From the NCBI GenBank assembly GCA_023525715.1, contig CM042012.1, positions 47,339,561-47,403,560 on the forward strand: 64,000 nt of DNA. The letters are read 5' to 3'. The DNA is from Cichorium intybus. Taxonomy: Eukaryota; Streptophyta; Magnoliopsida; Asterales; Asteraceae. Positions 1 through 19,366 of this stretch are shown in pieces. The translations under genes were made by a program, and so were the position numbers. The notes under the pieces are model-generated. The model was given only the letters and a program-made list of their open reading frames with translations, ran no database searches and was not told where the DNA came from. Within the stretch, counting starts at the first letter, position 1; each line of letters starts with the position of its first letter.

Positions 1-623
1 AAAACAACCCAAGAGAGTTTGACTTACACTATAAACCAACTTAATGGTTCGAATTAAGGACTTAAAGGCATAAAGTTCTAAACTTTATCCTTCCCAACCG
101 TGGACAACACCAATAAGGGACCATTACTCCATTTTAATCCATAAATTCTCACTAAAAACATAAGAACCTTAAAAACGCATAAAGGTGAGAACTTTACTCA
201 CAATGGTCCGGAAACAAGAAGCTTTAGCTGATTCCCACATGAAGTATGTCTTCTAGCAATCTCATGCATCTTCTAGCATCATCATATCTTCAAGAATACC
301 TTCCAAATTGACCAAAAGAGCCAAAACCGTCCAACAGAGCTAGAGAGTGGAGAAAAACGACCATGGGGGGATGAAATATGATGTTTGGCAGTTGCCTTAG
401 GGTTCCCCACCCGTATAAGTGGCCCAAACTTCAAAATATAAGATTTTGGCCCAAAATCAGCAGATAGCGCCGCTAACTGAGATCGTGTGAAACCATCACC
501 GATGCTCGACATTAGCGTCGCTAATGTAGAGGATCAGCGCCGCTAATCCTCTGTTCCAACAACTTTCTAAACTTTGCTTCTTTTAAGCTGCGAATTTGTT
601 CTCTTCAGGATTAGGGTCTTACA
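1..623 (-). mobile_element. Partial LTR, probably Ty3/gypsy type
   Basis: On the minus strand the segment opens at 623 with TGTAAGACCC, a start common to many plant gypsy LTRs, and it runs off the left edge of the window. It has no coding frame that resembles a protein. It carries three copies of a short palindrome-like motif, TAGCGCCGCTAA (465-476), a variant at 511-525 and a shorter one at 536-546. Family assignment rests only on the terminus, so it is tentative. A full copy elsewhere in the genome would settle it. Confidence 0.35.
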
Positions 624-745
624 TATTTTTTTAAATTATTTTTGGTAATTTTAATTATTCATTTTTATTTTTTGATCTCCAAAATTAAGGACTAGGGATG
701 GCAAAAAAAACTGAACCTGTCATGTCAATCAGACACCTGAACCAA

Positions 746-8090
<7,345 letters not shown>

Positions 8091-8947
8091 AACAAATAAC
8101 AGATATTGGATATGATGCATTTATGTTTTATTGTATTTGAAGGTGTAGTAGATATATGTTTGTGGTGTAAAATGTTGTGGTGTATGTAGATATTTATAGA
8201 TAAATAATTTGAACAATATTTTTTAATATCAACGGCTAAATAGTCGTTGGGGGGAAAAATCCAACTGTTGCCAACAGTTTGCTCGCACGACGTCTTTAGC
8301 CCTCGCAGGTTTCAAATTGTGGGGTTGCCGCATGTGAAGCTGGTGTTCCCCGCGGCGCCGCACGACGTCGTACACCCCTCGCACCCATACTGGACGATCT
8401 TAAGACGTTTGGTAAATCCGATAAGATACTCGAAACTTGACCCGAAAAACACAAAACCCAATGGTGCCGACTCGAACCTTACCCAAAACTTATCGGGTCG
8501 AATTTGGGTTTCTTCGAACCTGACCGGTTGACGTTCCTATTAGGCACCATGGTTGCGTCCTCATTATTTAGAATTTTTTTTATCTCAATTGAACCTCATT
8601 TTGGAGATCAAAAAATAAAAAAATGTTAAATAACAATAAATGATGAAATATTAGATTTTTTTAATAGTTTTTGTCATTTTCGGTTTCCATTTAATTGTAA
8701 ATATAAAAGTAAGAAAAAAAATAATAAACATAAAAAATCAATGTCATAATACATTATTCTTTTACAATATTTTTCGTGATATATAATACTAGACGTGTAT
8801 GATTCTAACAAAATATTTTGATGGATTTTAAAACTTTTGTAGTGTAATATTAATAATAGAATAATACAGATATGACTAATATTCTAATAAAATATTATAT
8901 TGATGAGTAATATTGTTTGAATTTTACACAAATTATTAATAACGTTG

Positions 8948-8949
<2 letters not shown>
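8091..8949. other. No gene seen; probable 5' flank of the Harbinger remnant
   Basis: 8091-8225 is AT-rich. 8226-8560 is GC-richer, with palindromic words (caacggctaaatagtcgttg; cgcacgacgtc repeated at about 8285 and 8360). It could be the outer part of the Harbinger element, whose families often carry such subterminal words, but no clear terminal pair was found. 8560-8949 is AT-rich with no features. Confidence 0.3.
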
Positions 8950-9040
<91 letters not shown>

Positions 9041-9199
9041 CTTATTTATGCAATAAGGTTTATTTTTATACAAAATATGCAATGAATTTTTTTAAATAAA
9101 AAGAAATCATACTATCAATTAATATGATATTATTAAATATATCAGTTATTATCTTTAAAGCCACATTAGTAGATACGTGGCAAGCTAAGTTGTAAAAAC

Positions 9200-9294
<95 letters not shown>

Positions 9295-9457
9295 CTCATT
9301 TATGCAATAAGTTTTATTTTTATACAAAATATGCAATGAATTTTTTTAAATAAAAAGAAATCATACTATCAATTAGTATGATATTATTAAATATATCAGT
9401 TATTATCTTTAAAGCCACATTAGTAGATACGTGGCAAGCTAAGTTGTAAAAACCTTT
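8950..9457 (+). repeat. Tandem duplication of a (TA)n plus 165-bp unit
   Basis: Unit A: (TA)n at 8950-9038 then 9039-9203. Unit B: (TA)n at 9204-9292 then 9293-9457. The non-TA halves differ at only about three positions (for example 'tacttattta' against 'tactcattta', and 'caattaatatg' against 'caattagtatg'). This points to a recent duplication through the TA arrays. An inverted relative of the first part ('gcataaattg...tttatttttatac') lies beside the (TA)n at 32,040-32,126. Confidence 0.85.
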
Positions 9458-9914
9458 CCACCTCATCTTTTCAAAATAAAACAATTATTGTTGTTGTGTT
9501 CACGAACCTCTTAGTCCTTCTCCTTCATGCATTTAGAAACTAAAAGATCTCCATATCATTTCTTCTGCGTCGATTTAAGCCATCTCCTCGTCGTCAAATC
9601 GTTGTCATCTCCGTCCTACCAAAAATCAAAGCGATTATGCCTTTGTCGTCATCTTCTCGAAGGTAGGAACAAAGGTGAAGTTGTTTATCACAGTGGAACG
9701 ATTACAATGTTTGGTACTCCTTGAACCATGGAAATCGACAAAATTACATGTTTCCCTAATTTCTATGTAATCGATAAAATGCAAGCTAATTTCTACTTCA
9801 ATTAATTGCTTGATCTTTTTGTTTTTCAGTTCGTTATTGTTGCCCGAGTACATACATGTAGTTGTTGCAATAGCATAAAAATATCATGCATACAACTTAA
9901 ACATTTGATAGCAA
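9458..9914. other. Spacer before the copia insertion, no gene seen
   Basis: Mixed-composition sequence without a recognisable coding frame. The last part contains 'aaacatttgatagcaa', which recurs twice just beyond the right end of the copia element (about 30,440 and 30,470), so the outer element inserted into a small tandem repeat. Confidence 0.4.
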
Positions 9915-9919
9915 TCTTT

Positions 9920-10686
9920 TGTAAGGTTTTAAGCAAACAATGAACTAGAAATTCCTAAGTTCACATGCAACCTAGAAGGAGGATCTATGTTTTTCTATCA
10001 ATGAACATATAACAAAAACCTAAGGCCAATAATTTAATTCTAAAGATCAAAACAAGAAAAACCAACCTTTGATTAATCTTCTTGAAGCTAGCAGCAAAAG
10101 TATCCTGCATTAAATGTAGTCACACTCAAGCAATGGAGGAAAAACAGCAGAGTTCCAGAGATACATGGAAGGTGGTGCAGGATTTAGGGTTACCAGGAGG
10201 CTATATTTATAGCCTTCAAGGGTGACATTCAAAACCCTAGAGGAGCCTCCTTAATGGACAAGCCTGTTGACCATCTGGACTAAGTCTTCTAAACCCTGAT
10301 TAGGGTTTCGAAATCATGGAGGTAGCCTCCATAATTTCGCCAACTTGAAGCTTCCACTGGCCAGCTAGTTATTGAACTATTGAATAAATACAAAACCAGT
10401 CCCTGTACTTTTAATTAATTAAATTAATCACTAAATTAAATCCAATTAATTCTAGATTAATTTCTAATTAATTAATATAGTTTCTAATTAATATATTATC
10501 ACTTAAATATATTAATAAACTATTTATTTTATTTCTATTGATTTATTAAACAATTAATAAATCAACTTTTCTCTCTACTGAACTTTATATCAATCCTCCA
10601 ACTATGAGGGCAACCCAAATGGACTTTGCTTCAATTAATAAGATAAATACAATTTATAAGTCATGGCTTAGACACCTAATCCAACA
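9920..10686 (-). repeat. Copia-1 3' LTR
   Basis: A 767-bp LTR. The adjoining internal sequence on the minus strand (AAGTGGGAGAC just before the LTR) is a plausible polypurine tract. A 3-bp indel and scattered substitutions separate it from the 5' copy at 29,659-30,421. Confidence 0.92.
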
Positions 10687-11189
10687 GTCTCCCACTTGGA
10701 TAAGTCTATGACTTTAATTGTCAATTTATCTTTTGATTAATTAATAATTCTCAGTTTTCTAGAAACTGTTCCTGAACTCTGACCCAGTCAGTTCTGTCTA
10801 CAGATAAGTAATCATATGATCCTTCGTCCAACAAGATATTTTTCAGACTCAAGACATGGATTAAGATCAATCTTGATCCGATACTCTGTTTCTCAATTTC
10901 CAATTTTGCTTATGACTCTAAGACTATAAATTGAACACATCAATTTCAGTCCTGGTTGGCCAACACTTTCAGTCAACTTCAAAATCATCGAGAGGCCTAC
11001 AGATATCTGTTTCCCGTTGGGTCAAGGGACAAATAAGTTTTGACTCATATGGTTATATCTTTTACCAGTCAGATTACTTACAAAAATGCGTTTTATAACA
11101 CCGAGTTACCGATGCGTTTTCGCATTATTAATGAGCAACTACCTTGCAAATTACAACTCATATCTCTCCACTTTAAGATCATAAGATAT
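10687..11189 (-). other. Copia-1 3' untranslated part
   Basis: Non-coding sequence between the pol stop and the 3' LTR; it resumes at 13,422-13,782 after the CACTA insertion. It starts at the polypurine tract side and shows no coding frame. Confidence 0.7.
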
Positions 11190-13421
11190 CACTACAAATA
11201 AAATTGCATTTAGTGGCATAGGAAAAGTGCCACTAAAAACCGAAAAAGTGCCACTAAAAGCCTCCTAGGCAATCAGCGGCGCAAAAAAAGTGACACTAAA
11301 AGCGCTGCCACTAAAGACTTTTAGTGGCACTTTTCGATTGTGCCGCTGCAGCATTATTAAGTTTTAGTGGCACTTTTCTATTATGCAACTATAACACTTG
11401 TAGGGTTTAGTGGCACTATTTTTATGCCACTATTCAATTTCTAAAATAAATATTATTTCACTATTTAATTTCTAAAATAAATATTATTTCTAAAATAAAT
11501 ATTATTTCACTACTACGGAATATCCGACAAACCATATATGATTCCAAAGGAATATTATATTCAAATGCAACAATAAACAAAGTACAAGTACATTGCTATG
11601 TTCAACATAAATTAGATCCAGTAAATTCCGTTTTGTTCAACCTTTCTAAAATACAATTTTTATGTTCATCATTTTCCCATGCTAGATTGCCACTCTCATA
11701 GGTCTATCAAGCCCATCGATGAATGTACCCTTTAAGTTCTAAACATAACACCTGGATCATTTTAATTTTAACTCTCATGTAACATCTCTTCAAAACTTGT
11801 GATCAGTCCCCCAGTCTTTGCCTGAAATCCATGAATGGCAGCCATGCCTAATTCAAAGGTTAAATTACAAAAATATTATTCTTAAACTTAACAGCAAATA
11901 ACTCAAACTGAGTCAACTCATCCAACGAGCATATGAAGAATAAGGAATCAAAGGTAAAGTACATATGAAAATAGAAATTATATTACTCTCCATGCCCGCT
12001 TTGAACCAGAACCAACAAAAATAGGTTCTCTATCGAGGCGTAACAAATAAACCTTTTTGGAATCTTTTGTCTTGGAGGAAACCTATAGGTATGCCTGCAA
12101 TAAGATAGAAACAAAATGACTATCAAAAGTTAACAAAAAACACAATACCAGTTTAATCAATTTTATAGACATGTCATCCTAAAGGCATTGAAGCAACTAA
12201 GCCCACATGTTCTAAAAAAAGAAGGCATTACAGTAGGAGTACCATATATTAACCAAATAGACACATTGAAAACAGATTTATATTAGAACACATAGAGGTA
12301 AAGACTTTTTACCTAATTTGATTGACGAACTTGACGGAGGCACATCTGATTGTAGATTGGGTTTCAATTTCTGGTGACTGTGACACTAATATTAACACAA
12401 GGGTAAACAAAAGAACGATTGTAACATCATCCCACAATATCTAACTGGAAAACGAGATCCAACACCACCTCTGTTTCAGAAAAGTTAACATAAAAGTCGG
12501 TTAAGTGAGGAATTTCAAACACTAGGTCTAGGAATGAGCTTGAATGGTGGAACTTCGATATCAAAAGAACGATTGTAACATCATCCCACAATTTTTGTAA
12601 CAACATCCCACAATGGAAGTTCAATTTGGGTTTTATACAAAACCCGACCATATTTGTAGAGGGAAGTTGAAGACTTACAGTGATGAAGCAGAGGGGCGGA
12701 GCGACAGGGCGTCAGTTCAGCGGTGAACGGAGATATGAGAAGCGATTTGCGATGAATTGAAATTGGGAGCGGGGATGAAGCTGGTTTTCTTGAGTAATTT
12801 TTTTTTGGTTTCCCGCTTTGTCTTTGCGGAGGAAATTCGTATCTGGATTAAAACTCTGAAACTGTTGACTGAGGAAGGCGGATTGCCAGCAATGCGTATC
12901 TGGTCTTGCGATGGCCGGAGTCCCACAACAACAACGAGAAAATCATATTTGAGATTTGAAGAAGGAAACAACGACCATCTTCATTGAAGAAGGTGGAGTG
13001 CCAACAATGCATACTTAAATTCGATCCTGCGATGGCCGAGTTCACATAAAGAGCAGCAAGAAGGCGGAGGAAGACAGACGAGATAGATTAAGCAGTGAGG
13101 CAAAGAAATTTTTTGATCGATGGAGACTTGCCTGAATCACAAAGGGTACTTTCCAAACCCTAGTTTTTTAATTAAGGGGAACTAAAAAGTCCAAACTCTA
13201 ATTTGTTAATCAAAGGCGGGAATTAGAAGCGGGGGATATGAAACTTATAAAATCTCAATCATCAAATATAGTGGCGGGATATGAACATAGAAATTTAAAA
13301 TTTTCAATCAATAGATATACAGTGTCATAAAAAATACGTGCCACTAAAAACCTAATATAGTGGCACAAAATAAATGTGTCACTAAATATTTGTGCCACTA
13401 AAAGTAAATTTATTTGTAGCG
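11190..13421. mobile_element. Non-autonomous CACTA (En/Spm-like) element inserted in copia-1
   Basis: The left end CACTACAAATAAA pairs with the right end TTTATTTGTAGCG (expected ...GTAGTG; one mismatch). The 3-bp TSD TAT lies at 11,187-11,189 and 13,422-13,424. Subterminal regions carry many copies of GTGCCACTAAAA in both orientations (about 11,210-11,430 and 13,310-13,405), the pattern of transposase-binding repeats in this superfamily. No TNP2-type transposase frame is present. The interior has a 25-base word 'gaacgattgtaacatc...' at about 12,414 and again at about 12,568. The GC-richer block 12,660-13,080 might be captured sequence, but I do not recognise it. Confidence 0.88.
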
Positions 13422-13782
13422 TATTATAGTCTCAACATTGCTTAAGATATAATCCCTTAAGCAATCTGTGGAGCGCGGGTTTATCCAATACTCAAATCTC
13501 CATTTTCTAAGTACTCATAAACGTTGTAGCAGTCTCACTGCAATGTCTAACTCCTTAGACAATCTACAAACCAGTTCATGACAGTCTTCGTTCATACATA
13601 CTCCCTAAAGGTATGATCGACTGTGGAACTTTGAATAATCAAATTACCCAGGAAGTTAAACATGCAAAAATGAAACACATTAATAAACAATTGAAAAAAG
13701 TAGTAAACAATACTTATTTATAAATCTTCATTATAAAATCGCTAAGTCAATTACACTTATATTGTTACAAGTTTCAACCTAT

Positions 13783-15609
13783 CTAATTATTAAAACTAAT
13801 ATCATCTCTCAATCCTATGCTCTTAGCATGTTGATTATGCTTGATCCTACTCAGAGCCTTCGTCAAAGGATCTGCAGGATTGTTTTCTGATGATACCCTC
13901 TTTACATGGAGGCGACCTTCTTCTACCCGATGTCGAATATAGTTGTACTTTCTGTCGATATGTTTGGACTTTCCATGATCTCGCGGTTCCTTAGTCCAAG
14001 CGACCGCTCCTTCATTATCGCAGAACAGTTCCATGGGCTCCTGAATACGCGGGACAACTCCAAGGTCATCGATAAAGTTCTTCAGCCAAGCTGCTTCCTT
14101 AGACGCTTCACTCGCTGCTATGTACTCTGATTCGTACGTTGAATCAGCCACCGTCTCTTTCCTGGAACTTTTCCAAGTGACCGCTCCCCCATTCAACAGA
14201 AACACCCAGCCCGACTGAGACCGACCATTGTCTCTATCTGTCTGGAAGCTGGCGTCTGTGTATCCATGCACTTTCAAGTCATCACTGCCACGAAGGACTA
14301 ACACCATGTTCTTTGTCCTTCGCAGATACTTGAGTATGTTCTTAACAACTATCCAATGTGCTTTACCAGGGTTTCCTTGGTACCGACTAACCATGCTCAA
14401 AGCAAAGGATACGTCGGGGCGAGTACATGTCATAGCGTACATGATCGACCCTACTACCGAGGCATAAGGTACTCGACTCATCTCAACTATTTCCTCATCG
14501 ATACTCGGACTTTGAGTCTTACTCAACTTGGCATTACTTTGGATAGGCAGCTCTCCCTTCTTAGAATTTTCCATACTAAACCTCTTTAGTACCTTTTCCA
14601 ATTATGTACACTGACTAAGACATATAAGTCTTTTCTTTCTATCTCCTAGTATTCTTATCCCGAGAATATAGGCGGCTTCTCCTAGGTCTTTCATGGCGAA
14701 ACACTTCCCGAGCCAAGACTTGACATCTTGCAAGGTCGGAATGTCGTTTCCCATGACCAGTATGTCATCAACATACAACACCAGAAAATTGACTATACTC
14801 CCACTAGCCTTGACATACACACAGGACTCATCTTTACTTCTAGAGAAACCAAACTCATTGACTTTCTAATGGAAACAAAGATTCCAGCTGCGAGACGCTT
14901 GTTTCAATCCGTAGATTGATTTCTCAAGCTTACACACCTTATTAGGATGCTTTGTATCTACAAAACCCTCTGGCTGATTCATGTAAACATCCTCAGTCAA
15001 CTTTCCGTTAAGGAAGGTGGTGTTGACATCCATCTGCCAAATTTCATAATCATGAAACGCAGCTATGGCAAGCATTATCCTAATTGACTTAATCTTGGCT
15101 ACTGTTGAGAAGGTTTCATCATAATCAACCCCTGGGGTTTGAGTGAATCCCTTTGCGACCAGCCGAGCTTTATAGGTGTGTACCTTTCCATCCATGCCGG
15201 TCTTCTTCTTGAAGATCCACTTGCACCCGACTGTCTTTCGACCCGACATATTGTCAACCAAGTTCCAAACTTGATTGTCATACATGGACTTGATCTCGCT
15301 GTCCATTGCCTCTTTCCACTGGGCAGACTCAGGGCCCACCACTGCTTCATGGTAGTTAGCTGGCTCATCCAAATTTATCAATGTAGGATCACTGAAAAAC
15401 GTGTCACCATCCGTAGTTATATGGAAACCATAAAACTCGGGGGGCATGCTAACTCTACCCGAACGCCTAAGAGGTAATGAAATGTCTGTCGGTCCAACAG
15501 GAACCTCTTCCTCATGTTGGTGGCTAGTTTCTCCTAAGGTTGTTTCATCGGGTGTTTCTTGAATCTCTTCAAGATCAATAGTACTCCCACTGTCCTCTTT
15601 GGATATGAG

Positions 15610-15673
<64 letters not shown>

Positions 15674-17812
15674 AAAGACTCCTCTTCTAGCTACAAAGAC
15701 CACGTCCTCGATTGGTCTTTAGAACAAGTATCCAAAGGACTATTTTGGGTAACCGATGAAAATGCACCTCTCACTTCTTTCTGCGAGTTTGTCTTGAGTC
15801 TCTCGTCTCATGAAAGCTTCACAACCCCAGACTTTGATATGTGCTAACGAGGGAAATTTTTCTGTCCACATTTCGTGAGGTGTTTTTGCAACCTTCTTGG
15901 TTGGGACAAGGTGAAGGATATGGGCGGCAGTCTCTAAGGCATACCCCCAGAAGTGGATTGGAAGCGAAGCTCGACTCATCATGTAACGAACCATGTACAA
16001 CAGGGTTCAGTTTCGCCTCTCAGCAACACCGTTCAACTATGGTGTTCTAGGAGGTGACAACTGTGAAACTATTCCACATTCCTTTAGAAAGTCAATGAAC
16101 TCGATACTAAGATACTCACCGCCTCTGTCGGATCTAAACATCTTTATCTTCCTGCCTAATTGATTTTCTACTTTATTCTTAAATTCTTTGAACATTTCAA
16201 AGGTATCTGACTTGTTCTTGATTAAGTAGATGTAATTGTATCTACTAAAATCGTCAGTAAAGGTCACATAGAACCGCGTGCCATCTTTTGTGGTTGTTCT
16301 AAAGGGACCACATACATCTGTGTGTATGATGTCCAACAGACTTTCACCTCTTTCAAAGGACCATTTGAATGGTGATTTTGTCATCTTGCCAAATAAACAA
16401 GATTCGCATACATCATCCGATTTAAGGTCGAATGATTCCAACACTCCATCTTTTTGGAGTTGGGCGATGCGTTTCTTATTTATATGGCCAAGACGACAGT
16501 GCCACAAACACGCCTTTTCTACACCACTAGAAGAATCAATATTTAACACATTATTACCAAAATTGTCAACACACATAATAGTTTCATACACTCCATCACA
16601 AGGCAAAGTTTCAAAGATAAAAACATCATTTTTAAAAACAGCAATTGAACCATTCAATTTATCAAAAGTGTAATAATAACCTTGTCTGAACAATGCATGA
16701 AAAGAAATTATGTTTCTAGCCATATTTGGCGAATAGCAACAATTTTGTAAATCTAAACTAACTTCATTACTAAGCACTAATCTATAGACACCGATCTTGG
16801 TAACAGGTGACGTTCGCCTATTTCCCATGACCAGGTTCAATCTACCGTGCTCCAGCTCCTTACTTTCCTCTAGGCCTTGCAAATCAGAACAAATATGAAA
16901 ACCACATCCGGTGTCAAGGACCCAAGAACAGGAAGATGATGAGTTATTAGATATAGTGTAATTACCTGCTTGAGACGGCTTCATTTTGCCATCCTTGATA
17001 TCTTGCAAGTACTTTGGGCAGCTCCTCTTCTAGTGACCCTTCTCCTTGCAATAGAAACAATCGGCTTCCTTGGGATTCGTGACATGTGGAATGCCGAAAG
17101 ACTTGGCTCTCGGGGCATTGCTAGATGACCCGACTTGAACCTTTTCCCTCCAATTCTGCTTGGGAGGGCCCTTCCTTTTCTTTCCCTTGCCATGACCAAT
17201 AGCCAGGACGGGCTGACTCACAGAAGGTACACTTTTACCTTTTAGCCTATTTTCTGCAGTTCGAAGCATGCCATGCAACTCAGCCAAAGTGGACTGAGTG
17301 TTGTTCAAATGATACGCCAGTTTGAACTGGTCATAAGAACTCGGTAAGGAGATAAGCACTATGTCAACGACCAACTCCTCATGAACAGGAATTCCAAGCT
17401 TCCTTAGCCTATCCACGTAACCTTGCATCCTTTGCACTTGAGTGCAGACAGACTCTCCGTCCTTAGGCTTGCTGTTCGTGAAGGCTTTAACCACTTTGCG
17501 CCTCTCGATACGCTCTTGCTTGCGGAACTTTTCCGCAAGCTCCTTGTGCATCTCGTAGGGCCAGAAGTCCTCATAGATTCTTTGCAATTCATGGTTCATG
17601 GTAGCGATCATGATGCAGGCCACTTTGGTCGCATCATCACAGTGTTTTTGGTATGATGCAATTTCCTCGGGAGTAGCAGTGTCTGGGTCAATTTCAATGA
17701 GCTCAGTCTCGAGAACATGCTCTTTGTGCTCAAACCTCAAAGTCATCTTAATGTTTCTGATCCAGTCATTGTAGTTTGTGCCATCCAATGTCACTTTTGA
17801 ACACAATAACAA
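13783..17812 (-). pseudogene. Copia-1 gag-pol polyprotein, broken by stops
   Basis: The frame starts at 17,812 with a copia gag (TNYNDWIRNIKMTL...). It then passes a CCHC zinc knuckle (CFYCKEKGH, broken within the motif by TAG at 17,030-17,032), protease (VLDTGCGFH), integrase (WHCRLGH...CESCLFG zinc site; HTDVCGPF and RSDRGGEY), reverse transcriptase (MDVNTTFLNG; LYVDD) and RNase H (GYTDASF, STYESEYIAA, FCDNEGAVAW, KHIDRKY), ending at 13,783. Stops at 17,030, 16,037, 16,007, 15,740, near 15,718, 14,866 and 14,602 interrupt one essentially continuous frame. Catalytic residues I could check are present. Protein order (integrase before reverse transcriptase) identifies Ty1/copia. It is inactive as it stands. 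Confidence 0.93.
15609..15671. repeat. (CT)n microsatellite inside copia-1 pol
   Basis: About 31 CT units lie in the linker between integrase and reverse transcriptase. Read on the coding strand they give an Arg-Glu repeat. It looks like a microsatellite that expanded after insertion from a short GA-rich codon run. Confidence 0.9.
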
Positions 17813-17842
17813 GATTGAAGTGACGTTACTGGAGTTTGAGTG

Positions 17843-19069
17843 TGTTGAATAATGTTTTTATGTTTTTATGTGACCATCACTGAAATAAGTCGAAATGTTT
17901 TTTAACAAATATTATCAGTATTTCAAGTTGCATGGATTCAAGATTGAACGTAAAGAAAAACAAAACTCAGAAATCAAGATTGCTTCAGCAATCGCGACGC
18001 GACGGAAGGCCCGGTCGCGACGCGAAGCCCCATCGCGACCCGACAGCACATTTGTCGAGACGTGAAGAGAAGCAAGACAAAAGACCAAAATCCTTCAGCG
18101 ATCACGACGCGACGGGATGTCTGGTCGCGACGCGAAGACCTCCATCGCGAAGCCCCTCCAACGCGACACCACCAACTTCTTGATCGCGAGACTACCAACC
18201 CAACGCACTAACCAGTGGCCGACCAAAAGCACTCGACAGCCGCACCTTCGCGACGCGACGCCATGCCTGGTCGCGACGCGATGCCTGTAGTTCAGCAGTA
18301 TAAATTGAAGCTCACCTCTTGCCATTCCAAGACTAACACACAACACATATATCAACCAAGCTCCATACACTCTTACCCACGACCAGAAACCTCAAGACTC
18401 CCAAATTTCTGCATTTGGCAACAAGAATCAAACCGCACAACCGCAACAAACAAGATATCTACCCGACACCAAAACTTCGAACCTCTAAACAACCTCTACC
18501 CGACACCAAACTTCAAACCTCCAAACAACCTCTACCCGACACCAAATATCACCAAAACCTCATCCTACCGAAAAGAACAAGAAATCGACACATCAAGAAA
18601 ACCCGAGCAAAGAACAAGAATCGAAGCTTCAAAGAAAATCGCCATATTCATCTACTATCGATAAGTTCTTTTGAAATTATCTGTGTTATTATTGATTTAT
18701 TCAAACTGTTATAAATCAACTGTAACAAATATCCAAGACATAAAAATCGAACCGTGACAACGAAAACATATGTGGACTGTATTTAACCGAGACATCTAAC
18801 TTCTAACTTCTAACTTCTAACCGTTTTATTTATTGTAAAAACACTTTATCGTTGATAATGGCGTTTATTACATCTAACCTTTAACTTCTGACATTTACTT
18901 TATTTACCGCTTTCTGTCTATTTAAATACTGTCTAGTTTAGATTTACCGTTTTATTTTATTCCGCAACTCTTATTTTTCCGCATATTATAGATAAAATAC
19001 ATATCTGTCACACAGTAATCGGATTAAAAACCCTTATTCGTGGTGATCAGTTATCGTGTATTCTCAACA
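17843..19069 (+). repeat. Copia-2 5' LTR
   Basis: TG...CA ended. The stretch 17,992-18,285 is CpG-rich, with about ten words of the type TCGCGACGCGA or CGCGAC on both strands, unlike the AT-rich surroundings. The 3' part repeats 'cctctacccgacaccaaac' phrases. Open frames across this LTR recur in both copies and reflect base composition; I do not take them as genes. Confidence 0.95.
18299..18306 (+). promoter_or_regulatory. TATA box of copia-2 5' LTR
   Basis: TATAAATT lies just downstream of the CpG-rich repeat block and about 0.77 kb before the LTR end, a reasonable place for the U3/R promoter. The same word is at 27,599-27,606 in the 3' LTR. No transcript evidence is available here. Confidence 0.5.
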
Positions 19070-19072
19070 ATT

Positions 19073-19084
19073 TGGTATCAGAGC
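19073..19084 (+). other. Primer binding site of copia-2
   Basis: TGGTATCAGAGC, three bases after the 5' LTR, is the complement of the 3' end of initiator tRNA-Met and is the standard primer site of plant copia elements. Confidence 0.9.
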
Positions 19085-19366
19085 TTGTGTGATTTACTTT
19101 GAAATTTTTGTCGAGAACTTTTGTGTAGCGTTTTTATAAACCACCAATAAGTTTCCTTTAAAAATTTCATCTTAATATCACTTGTTCAAAAACAAAAAAA
19201 AAAATTAAAAAAAAAAACCATTTAAAAATTACTTGTGTGATTTATTTTGAAAATTTTTGTCGAAAACTTTTGTGTAGCGTTTTTATAAACCACCAATAAG
19301 TTTTCTTTAAAAAATTTTATTTTAACATCACATTTTCGTTAACAAAAAAAAAAAAAAAAACCAAAA
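19084..19366 (+). repeat. Copia-2 leader with internal tandem duplication
   Basis: A block of about 110 bases beginning 'cttgtgtgattta' at 19,084 recurs at 19,232 (period about 148), each copy ending in an A-rich tract. The duplication lies between the primer site and the gag start, in the leader where packaging or translation signals would be expected. Confidence 0.8.

Noticed and set aside
9920..10686. Copia-1 LTRs as LTRs of the nested copia-2
   Set aside because: Copia-2 has its own pair of 1,227-bp LTRs with a GAGTG TSD. The TCTTT TSD and the primer-site strand show that the outer LTRs belong to the minus-strand element.
12427..13045. Small frames inside the CACTA element as captured genes
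   Set aside because: 60-84 codons on both strands, no recognisable domain, no splice-consistent pairing.
17932..18714. Overlapping frames of 74-149 codons in the copia-2 LTRs (and their duplicates at 27,232-28,014)
   Set aside because: Present in both LTRs on both strands over the CpG-rich repeat; no known domain. LTR regulatory sequence is the simpler reading.
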